Positions 1 through 13,687 of a DNA stretch of 64,000 nt are shown here, piece after piece. The notes beneath the pieces were generated by a model. The model was not told the origin of the DNA, searched no databases, and worked only from the letters and a program-made list of their open reading frames with translations. The translations under genes and the position numbers were made by a program. Origin of the DNA: Cruorifilaria tuberocauda (Eukaryota > Nematoda > Chromadorea > Rhabditida > Onchocercidae); contig JABVXU010000274.1 in the NCBI GenBank assembly GCA_013365365.1, forward strand, positions 1-64,000. Reading direction: 5' to 3'. Position 1 is the stretch's first letter; every line of letters begins with the position of its first letter.

Positions 1-45
1 ATCGGGAGATCAGGAGAAGAAAGGTTTGAATCTTCGAGTAATAGA
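1..45. repeat. Left arm of a 45-bp inverted repeat
   Basis: Bases 1-45 are the exact reverse complement of 4226-4270. The arm begins at the first base of the window, so its true outer end may lie to the left. Beyond base 45 the two arms diverge but still share short blocks such as AGTAAT, which suggests an old duplication. The two arms enclose the REEP-like gene. Confidence 0.9.
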
Positions 46-1200
46 AGTGGTAGTAATTGTCAGTTGTTTGAAATTAATTTATCTTGCAGGATTTTCTGAA
101 TACCTTTGAGTTGTTCAATTTTGATTTGCCTAATCTCGCAAAATTCATGTTTAACCTTTGAATTTGCTTATCCTTCAAACTTATTCATATCTGAGCGTGC
201 ATTGAATACAGAAAAATATATTCTATTTAACAAATTTTAGTCACATCCACATGCTTTATTGGTTTACGCGAGAGTTAATTTTCATGGGGCCATAGAATCA
301 TATAAATTCCTAAATGAATTTTCAAGTATATCGTCGTTTTTCAAGAATGACAATTTTTTCTGAACTGTAATCTAAATAGTAAGATTTCAGAGTGTTTTAT
401 TCTTATTACATGTTTTTCTTCATATAATCTTGCACCAAGAAGATTCTGCAAAACACTTCAGATGTGTTTTCATTTATTTTCCAAAGCCCTTGATCATTCT
501 TAACAATCATTTCTATTCATTGGTTTCTTTTCAAATATATTTGAAACATTTTTGGAAGGTCTTAAAAATGCATAGTTTATTGGCCAGAATCATTATGATT
601 AGCCGATCAATTTGACTTCGTAGAATGGAGAAACAGATTATGGCAAGTAGATTATAAGTTGTCAAGATTTCCTTCGCTCTTATGGACAAGCTATAGATTA
701 ATACGCAAAGGTCTACTGAGTTACTTGAAATATTCAAGAATATATCCCCACCTATTTCGCTGCTATCCAAGGCTTCACATTGCCGACTGCATTTCTTTAG
801 TAGAAAAAGATTAAACATCAATTCTCCAAAGGATGAAAATTAAAGATATCTTTCATTCATTCAAATACTTGGAAAAAGAAGAAAAAAGTTGAAATAATCA
901 GATGAACTTGCCATGTAGGAGATTTCTACACGACATCGGTGTAAGTTACACTGACATTTTAAGGGTGAGAAATATTTTGCAAATCCCTTAAAATATGCAA
1001 TGATAATAAAAATGGTACACAAAGGTGAGAATGATTTGTTCCATAACTATAAAAGTTAAAGTTTCCAAAACATTAAAATTCTGGATCGCAGAAATATGGA
1101 TTGGCAGATTTTATCACCAAACATTTCTATTAAGATAGTTATTCAGTGTGATTAACGCATCTCTCGTGCAATTACAGAATCTCTGACTTATAATCATTTT

Positions 1201-1246
1201 TGCTTTTTCGGTCATTTTTTTTTGCTTTTTCGGTCATTTTTTAGCT
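1201..1246. repeat. Tandem duplicate TGCTTTTTCGGTCATTTTT
   Basis: Two adjacent near-identical copies of about 22 bases lie just beyond the REEP stop codon, in its likely 3' UTR. Confidence 0.85.
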
Positions 1247-1438
1247 TCCGGTACTTTTCAAATAAAACCAATTACTATTTTCATATTCATCAAAAAGATG
1301 GAAAATCAAGAGGAAATTCTACTGATTTTTAGGAACTGTTTTAAAATCTGAGCATTTAAATTAAAGATTGGACTTTAACAAACAACTTCCCGAATACAAA
1401 CTATGGGGAAGGAATTCGGAAAAATGGAACGTATTTTT

Positions 1439-3117
1439 TTACTCATCATTCTCGTTCAAAATTTCTGAAGCATTCGCTACTACATCTGCGATACCATTGC
1501 TCCTCTGAATAAAAATTTTTGAAAATCTATTCAGATTTTACTCAATATTAGTGATAATTACCATAAATAAAAGTAACTTTTGATTTGTTGTGAAATATCA
1601 TCTTCGTACTAATTAATAGAGCCTTCAAAAAAACAACTCGAATGCTCATTCATCCTTCTAGTAAACAGAAACATACCCGATTGTATTTTATAAAGGTTTC
1701 GTTCACAACGGAGAGCATCGGAACTACAATACTGTAATAGCATAATTCAGCAATGCCAGTTTGTGGTAATGCTAGAAGCATCAAAAATAACATCTAAAAT
1801 AAATAATATTGAAGTTTAATTTGCAGAAATCCTCGAAAACTAACCATATTTTCTAGATTTTAAATGAAGGAACTTCAGAAAATTTTGCGAAAGAAATAAA
1901 ACAGATAAAAGTTAAGTTCATTATCAGACCATTTATTATAACCTTTAGTAAAAGAAGTGGTGGAAAGAACTTCGCTAGCCATTCGGTGTAGTAATCTTGC
2001 AGTGTGAAAAATGCGAATACAATCCAATAGATAAGCCAATGTTCACGTTGCTTACGTGCTTTATTCTTGTGAATAGTTAAGGACTAGAAAGTTTGCTTAA
2101 ATTCAAAAAAAGAGAAAAAAAATGAACACAGGGACACAGGGTTTTATCGTTATTGAAGAACAGAGGAAAGATTTTAAGAGATCAAGATTTTTGGGGCCGA
2201 GATAAATGTCTTACGACAAATTTTCAATTAATTAGAGAATTAAAAGAAATTTAAATGGACAAACCCTAGTGGTTTCATATGCAGGATAGAGACAGCTTAC
2301 CATGGCGTATAGTAATGGATCAAAATTTTGCAAAAATATAAATGCAATCAATAAAAATACTACTGCATAGAAAATCTGCAAAATGATATTTTGCCTGAAA
2401 ACGTAAGAAATTGGCAGATTAAACCATTTCCTATTTCACCTGAGTCCCTATTTTAAATGAGATAGAAAATCCAATTTAATATAATCACTGAACTGTTGAT
2501 ATTGAACTGCAACATAATGACTATGATTTTAAGCTACCAAAATTTCGTTAATGTTTTATTTTCCTGATGGTAAATTTTCAGTAGCACTAAACATCAGTTA
2601 TTCTGAATATTGAAAATTAATGCTGATCATAAAAGACATTAGTATCCGCACGTAATGAGTGCTTCTTGATCTTGGTTATATGTTAAATTTATCTCTCAGC
2701 CTCTTACCAACACAATTTGAAATGAATTTTGTTATTGTGGTAGTTCTGTACTCGTCACTCGTTTCAAATTCAATAGCGTTTAAAAAATCAAACCTGTTCC
2801 CTTTTGAGCAGTATTTTGCGCTCTATGAAACAGAATGCTTCATTCATATGGGTATGATCTTTGTTGTAAAGAACATTATCAAGTAGAAATTGATGCCACG
2901 TTTCCAGTGACTTTCTTTTTTTGAAGAAATTCTTTTGAATTGTAGCAATGGTATTGACCAGAGAATTTTGCAAGCCTTTTAATTCTCTATTCGAAGAATC
3001 ATCAGATATCTTCTCAACATCATTCGTCCGCTCTGACACATCGCCACTTCTCTTACTCATATTGCTAATAGATGAACTGTTTGATGACTCCGTTTTGATA
3101 TCATCCTTATTCGCCAT
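1439..3117 (-). CDS. REEP5/6 (DP1/Yop1/HVA22 family) ER-shaping membrane protein
   Basis: Five exons on the minus strand join in frame: 3117-2794, 2375-2265, 2083-1943, 1793-1677 and 1504-1439, giving 252 residues. Members of this family insert hydrophobic hairpins into the ER membrane and curve tubules. Residues 1-60 are a Ser- and Asp-rich, probably disordered extension, longer than in human REEP5 (about 189 residues). Residues 70-108 resemble the family's N-terminal amphipathic part (WHQFLLDN...). Exon 2 has a hydrophobic segment (YAVVFLLIAFIFLQ) and ends with the family signature YPAY at residues 138-141. Exon 3 carries REHWLIYWIVFAFF, matching the conserved QWLTYWVVYG of REEP5, and PPLLLL. 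Exon 4 carries the last hydrophobic hairpin (PQTGIAELCYY, matching the family's P-S-NGAELLY). All junctions are GT-AG and phase 0. The start ATG is the first in its open frame. Family assignment is firm; the exact subgroup is not. Confidence 0.88.
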
Positions 3118-4225
3118 TCAAATGGTATCGATTTATACGTGATACACGTATACCTAGAAGTATCGATTTTTTCGTAATGATATACAATATGGCTGGAAAT
3201 GTTTTCCACTCAAACTCACTGACATGTCATAATTTTAATTTCAAAAATTGATGATTGAATAATACTTTGCTAATTAGCAATTAAGAACTTAATATGAGTT
3301 CTCTTAATGATTGTTAAACAAAATCCTTTGGACAATATAGTTGAGACAGAAAAGCGTAAGGACAACTGCGAGGGATAATAAGGAAGAAACGGAATGGAAA
3401 ATGTTTCATGTCATTTGAAACTTATATTCATCATGAGAAGGAATAATTTATTCATGAAAAAATGAAGTATATGCAAATTATGCAATTGAAATAATGAAAT
3501 GGGATTTTCTTTATTTAAAAAGTATTCCATTCAGAATTTAAATAAGCTGTGAAGTGTTCAACTTTTTTTAGAATCTGTCATACTTCTTTCTTTAGAAAAT
3601 GAAATTCTTAACAACAATTGAAATTAAAAGTATTTCCCAGGGCGGTTTCGAAATCCAAAAGAATTTCAGGTTTTAAAAGAGAAAAAAATTTTGCTATATA
3701 ACCAATAAATAACGGAAACAATATTGTTCCCCTTGTTGATTCAGTTATCTAATAAAGACAATCGAAATTAAGTCAAAAAATTAAGCTAAATAGACGAAAA
3801 TTAAAATAAAGGATTTGACTAAAATCACTTAGGAGAAATTTCGATATATAATCATACTTGTAGCCAGCTTGTTCATTCTCGTTGATTAACCGATACCGTA
3901 AATTGATTTGTTTTCTCATTAGGTAAAACATGAATGCACTAATCTGAAAAAAATTGAAAATAAATCAACGTAGGAAGACGTCATGAGTAGGTGTGCTAAG
4001 GGTGTTTCTTCAGTTTCTTGGTAAATAGAACTGAATGTCTAAAGATAAATAATCTTCAACTCCAACTTAGGTAATAAAATTACGCGCCAATTGCCATCCA
4101 CGCTCACTTCGATCAGTAAGCTTAGCATTATTCACCTCTTGTTTCTTATTCATCCCACCTATCAAATCACCGACCAGAAAAAGTTAGTAGAATAAAGTGA
4201 AAAATCTTAAAATATTACTCGAATC
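3118..4225. other. Intergenic region between REEP and the inverted-repeat right arm
   Basis: I see no coding exon or RNA gene here. The stretch presumably holds the REEP promoter, since that gene starts at 3117 and reads to the left. Short open frames are AT-rich and show no protein-like composition. Confidence 0.5.
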
Positions 4226-4270
4226 TCTATTACTCGAAGATTCAAACCTTTCTTCTCCTGATCTCCCGAT
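4226..4270. repeat. Right arm of the 45-bp inverted repeat
   Basis: This is the exact reverse complement of 1-45. Just inside it the ten bases TTCGAGTAAT (read on the minus strand) occur twice. It lies between the REEP gene and the collagen-like gene. Confidence 0.9.
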
Positions 4271-4853
4271 CGCTCTATCAACCGTCAATCTTCTACCAGT
4301 GGACTGAATCTTCGTTCCGTTCGTTTTAAATCATCGCGTAAAAGGTCTGTCTAGCTTTCATAAATACCGCCAATAATCGTTTAACACTGCATTTTGTTAT
4401 CTTACACGACCATTCAACAAAGAATCCTTAAAATGTTTCTTTGTTTTATGAATTCCGGATGGTTCATATCAGATTTCTACTCCTTAATATAAATGCAAAA
4501 CTCCTGTTCAAAATTTGCTTTATTCAATTTTAATTTAAAATTCAAATCTTTTTTACATACATCTCACTCGGGGGATTTTCTATACCGTAATCAGTTATTT
4601 ACAATTTACTCCTTATACTTATTTATTAGTTATGGATTGATTTAACCATAAATAAGGGGGAAAGGTTTCATTTGTGAAAGATTTCTATTTTGGAGTGATT
4701 ATTCTAAGAAATCTAAATTTTTTTGTTTTATGATTTTTTACTTTTCAACTTCTTCAAATTCTAGAAGAATTTCCTAAATTTCTTGGCGTTTTCATTACGT
4801 AAAACGTCAATAAATCGAAAGTTTTAAAGAAAATTGAGAGAATTTCAGTCATT

Positions 4854-5790
4854 ATGCAGAAAACCGATTTCAGGTTGCCAATGTATATTTCCGGTAGTTT
4901 TTTACTGATCGTCTGCTCAGCTTTTGTGGCCCAAGTAAGTTCCCGGTTGGATTGTTCTAAGGGAAAAATTATACTTTAATGTAATCTGCACACTAGCAAA
5001 CATTGACAAATTTTACTTTCAGGCATGCTTTCCAGCGTTACTGTCGAAATATGAACCAGGACCGCCAGGACCGGATGGAGACGACGGGAGAGAGGGTCCT
5101 GAAGGACCGCAAGGGATAAGAGGTCCTAGAGGAAAAACGGGACCGATTGGAGAGCAAGGAGAGCCAGGGCCAGCGGGAGACCCAGGTAGCGTCGGTCCGC
5201 GGGGACCGCAGGGTCCGGAAGGAGGGCAAGGGGCAATGGGACCAGTAGGTGGGGGTGGTAGGTAGTACGGAATATGAAATTTGTCAACCAAAGTATCTAT
5301 ACCTTTCAATAAAAAATATTTTTTCGGTGTTATATCATACTGTTACTAAGTATATCCAAAGGAATCCTTTCCGGATTATTATTTCAACAAGTAATACTAA
5401 GTTATGATCTCCCGAACCAATGAGTCAACCAGGTATTATCATTGATAAATTACAGATAGCGGTCTCATAACATCTAAGAAGAAAACCTCTTCACAAAAAT
5501 CATTTCACCCAATTAGTTCACTGTACCAAATGAAGCTCTCTCAAAACGAAAAATCCCTTCACACGCATCTCACATTCCGTCCTTTCGAAATGTCTTTTTT
5601 TCTGTTGGGAATGAATAGTTAAATTGATTGATTGAGTGGTCGGAGATGGAATGGAAGAATTTGACGGAAAATTTCGGTAATTCCTCTTGATATATGCTAT
5701 CATTCCATTCATTTCTAACAGGTAACAGACGAAAGTGCTATTTGTCCTAAAGCGCCAGCATTTACCTGGATGGATGAATCTTGGATATAG
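4854..5790 (+). CDS. Small collagen-like secreted protein
   Basis: Exons 4854-4934, 5023-5244 and 5722-5790 give 123 residues. Residues 1-27 form a signal peptide (hydrophobic core around [15 protein letters not shown]). A Cys at 29 is followed by 21 uninterrupted Gly-X-Y triplets starting at Gly40. A 21-residue tail with one Cys (ICPKAPAF) follows. Cysteines on both sides of the helix would suit disulphide-linked trimers. Nematode cuticle collagens are usually near 300 residues with several Gly-X-Y blocks, so this is unusually small, and no typical cuticle-collagen N-domain is seen. The last exon is inferred: without splicing the frame stops at 5263-5265 after GPVGGGGR (107 residues). The donor CCA/GTAGGT, the acceptor TTTCTAACAG and a preserved third triplet residue favour splicing. 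The gene ends about 210 bases before the methyltransferase on the same strand, so a shared transcript is possible. Confidence 0.72.
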
Positions 5791-6000
5791 CTGGATGAAT
5801 CCATCGCTCAGTGCTATTATAAAGTTTTACTTATCAACTGTTGAAAGAGAAGAGTGACAACAAAGTATAGCTAAAGAAATGCAAAATGGAAAAGAAAAAG
5901 AGATGCTGTGAGGTGCAATATAAATTGGAGTGGTTGTTTCACTTCACTGTTTAGCTATTTGGGCTGTGTTATTATCAGGTGAGTGTTTGGCTATCTTCTG
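5791..6000 (+). promoter_or_regulatory. Short intergenic gap with trans-splice-like acceptor
   Basis: This 210-base gap separates two genes on the same strand. It contains TTATCAG ending at 5978, with the methyltransferase ATG 22 bases later. In nematodes this is the usual position of a spliced-leader acceptor, and the close spacing would suit an operon. That is inference from layout only. Confidence 0.35.
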
Positions 6001-7777
6001 ATGGAGACATCGATGTCTCCTTCCTTCTGTTTATTTCTACTAATTACTGCTAACTGTATGCTGTCGGCATCATTCGTATCAACAGCTGATTGTGATAACT
6101 CGGAGGAGGATTACTGCAGTACGGAACAACAGAGTTTGAGCATTGGTAAGGAGAAGCATCGAGATAAGCTAGTCGAATCAATTTCTTCAGCAGATATTGA
6201 AGGAGAAGAAAAAGAGATTGAGAATTTACAACTAGAAAGAGAGAAAGAAATAAAATTTAGAAAAATGAAGATTTTTGAAGATGCAACACGTTTACTAACC
6301 CGTAACATACGAAATGCAATGGCTTGGATGTCCGGTGCTGATTCGAATGTTGGTTTAGTTAACAATTTGCAAAGTAATTATCGCTTTCTTTTTTTTGACT
6401 TTTCAAAATTGTGAAATCTTATCATAAATTTGTTTTCCGTACTTTATAGCGATAGTGGCTGGGAGGAAAAATTCGTGGTGGTGCAGAGTGGGTCGGAAAA
6501 GTGCCTTCTCAAGGAAATTAATAGACTGTTAGCAGAAATCAGCTCAATAGTTTGTGTTCGTTATCTAATTACTGCAGTTTATTTATTCCACATAATATTA
6601 ATCTATCATTTTTCAGATAACAATTTAATCAAGGATAAGCGTGTAAGAGATGCTATGTTGAAGGTGGATCGAGGTGATTTTACAACTATAACACCTTATA
6701 GTGATCATCCGGTTTCAATCGGTTACGGTGCTACAATTAGTGCTCCACATATGGTAATTATATTTCCCTTTTTCGTTAAGTAGAAGAAAAAATCTTACGA
6801 ACAGTTTTTGTAGTGTTTGTATTCAATAATACATGAAAGTGAAAATATTTTCTGAGGATGATTGATATTTTTAATATTTTGAATTTTAAAAATTAATTTT
6901 GATGATTAAAATGGAGGCGAAGTTTAGCACGCATCTTCTCTGGAGCTTCTGAAAGATCATCTGAAAGAAGGTAATCGAGCGTTGGACGTCGGATCAGGTT
7001 CCGGTTATTTGACAGCTTGTATGGCAATAATGGTTAGTTTTTGCAACACATCATTGTGCAAAATTTCCGAAGAAGAGTAATTATAATGAACTAAAATCAT
7101 TCCCATTTCCTATAAGTTGATTGTTTAACAGTTTTTTTTAGGTTGGTAAAAGAGGCAAAGTAGTTGGCATAGATCATGTTCAAGCTTTGGTTAATGATTC
7201 AAGGCGTAATATTAGGAAACATCATGAAGATTTGTTAACCGATCATCGTATAATTCTTGTAAAAGGAGATGGTAGGAAAGGTTATGAAAAAGAGGCACCG
7301 TATAATGCTATACATGTTGGAGCTGCTGCATCTGAAATTCCTACTCAGGTGCATTTATTTAAATACAACAATGCAAGATGATTAATTTTATTGTTTATCT
7401 TAAATTGAATTTACGTTTTTTAATTAAGACAGCTAAACAAAAATGTCATAATGTTTACTACTAATATGTGCTAACCTGAAAGTATTAGGAGAACGACATT
7501 GCTTTATTTTGCATAAGGCATTACATTTGCGAATCTACAATTTTCGCAACTGTTAATATCTCGAGTACAAATTTTCTGAAATAAGAGCAGAAAATCATTG
7601 CAGTTAATAGAGCAGCTTGCTAAAGGTGGAAGAATGTTGATTCCAGTTGGTCCTGAAGGTGGTCCCCAACGGTTTGTACAGGTTGACAAGGATGTTGATG
7701 GAAATGTGACACAAAAAAATTTAATGGGTGTAATATATGTCCCCTTGACTGATGAAGAGCACCAGCTTTACAATTGA
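6001..7777 (+). CDS. pcm-1: Protein-L-isoaspartate O-methyltransferase with signal peptide
   Basis: Exons 6001-6373, 6617-6753, 6928-7032, 7142-7348 and 7604-7777 join in phase to give 331 residues. The enzyme methylates abnormal isoaspartyl residues with S-adenosylmethionine so they can revert to aspartate. Residues 107-331 match human PCMT1 almost end to end: MAWMSGAD start, [14 protein letters not shown], the SAM-binding LDVGSGSG at 189-196, [26 protein letters not shown], and the C-terminal [14 protein letters not shown]. The first 106 residues are extra: a hydrophobic signal-like segment ([18 protein letters not shown]), then a Glu/Lys-rich, probably helical linker. An in-frame stop at 5980-5982 precedes the first ATG at 6001. 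The canonical start is the in-frame ATG at 6319, so a shorter cytosolic form is possible. A donor-like GGTGAGT after the stop hints at a spliced 3' UTR. Confidence 0.95.
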
Positions 7778-8272
7778 AAAGGGTGAGTTGGATTTCTTCT
7801 TCCTAAAGAAATTGTCGTAAATATCTCGAGTAAACTTCCTTGAATTCTAATTATGGATGGATGAGTTACCGATGAATTATTTCGAAAAAATCTATTACAA
7901 ATTTGAAATTTGTTTATCTATTTCCCTTATTGACAGGTTTGTAAACAAAAAGATCTGTTTTCTATTCTTCTAGGTATTAATAATTTCTTTTCAGGTCAAT
8001 CACGTACGGAAAAATATCTTCCAAAACGTGAAAACTGCATTGTATATCGGAAAGGAACCACGTTGATAAGAATAAAAACGAGGAAGAAACCACTGATAAT
8101 TGAGTTTGTAGTGAAAATAAAAAATTACTGTATGCCGAGTGGTCTTGATATTGGTATTTAAGTAGACTACCAGCTCTGATTCATGAAATAAGTGGGAAAA
8201 TAGTTCTAATTATACTTCTGATTTTCACCATGGCAGTTTCTAGTACTCGTTCAATCCTTTCTAAGTTAGAGA

Positions 8273-8377
8273 AACTGGCCTGATGCTGCTAAATCACGTA
8301 TTATTTTGCGAATGATACGTAATAGATTCAATTTGACTGTGTATTTGAAACTAGAGACGCAGCAGGTTTTGTCACAG
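8273..8377 (+). pseudogene. Isolated copy of part of COG2 exon 8
   Basis: This 105-base block aligns without gaps to COG2 exon 8 at 16062-16166. I count 9 differences, about 91% identity. The copied reading frame is open (NWPDAAKSR...), with a few changed residues. No flanking COG2 exons are present nearby, so it is a fragment rather than a gene. It lies between the 3' ends of the methyltransferase and helicase genes, about 5.3 kb upstream of COG2 and on the same strand. Confidence 0.9.
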
Positions 8378-8609
8378 TGCTTATTATAATGGTTTAATTT
8401 TACTATATATCATAGTAAAAAGACATGCGATCAAAATGTTGGTTTCAAAGTTTAATGTAAAATGAAGCGTTAATATTTTAATGTTAACAAAATGCCTTAA
8501 CAAAACATCGACGGCAATATCAACTAAAACATCATAAAACGAGCTGCAAACAATTTTGCTTTATTTTTTATATGCTGATAATTCCGCAAAACATAACTTA
8601 TTGAAACTG

Positions 8610-12958
<4,349 letters not shown>

Positions 12959-13687
12959 ATATCGAATCACTGCCAAGCAAAGACATCTTCTAGCTTGCTG
13001 TTCTGCTTAATGAATATGAAGATATTATTGTAAGATATCACATTGACATTAGTAACATCAGTTAGGGTTTAAATATATCACTTTGCAATATTATTGCATT
13101 GCTAAGTAACATTAAGCGTGATTAAGACCAAATTAAATCAGACTAATTAAAGTCCGATAAAGCCCAGTGCACGAACGCCTCCTCAAAAATTTGGTGCTTC
13201 TCCCTCAATGGTCATAAATCCCAAAACACCCCGATATCTAACAATAAAATATGAACCTATTCCTCACTTAATACCTCAATCCTAAGGCAATTATCTCGGC
13301 AATAAGCCAATAATTTAACGAAGTGTGGGAATTTAAATCGTTATCAAAGTGCAGCGTTAATAATTAAAAGTATTGATTTTTGTCGGCAATGACATATAAT
13401 TGTTTCTTACATCTATACTGTCCATAAAATTTGGCGATTTATTCATTATTCTCTTTAGTAATATGACGTGTCGAATGAAGTTCGTGACATGACATGACAA
13501 ATTCATGTACCTGATCAATCTGTGCGTAAAAGATTTTTTGATTTACTAGTAAAATATTGCAATATAATTTCTATTTTTGTTTTCCCTTTTTAAATATCAA
13601 AATAAAGAGGCGTTGTATCATTTAATACCACATTTTGTGTGCGAAGTTATGGCTAATTTTCATGTCGTTTTATTATATTTTGTAGGG

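Noticed and set aside
5019..5309. Proline-rich open frame opposite the collagen exon
   Set aside because: It is the antisense shadow of Gly-X-Y codons; the plus-strand exon has the signal peptide and splice sites.
6430..6616. Open frame in the first methyltransferase intron ([13 protein letters not shown]...)
   Set aside because: Skipping it restores an exact-length match to PCMT1 between VNNLQ and NNLIKDK, so it is intronic.
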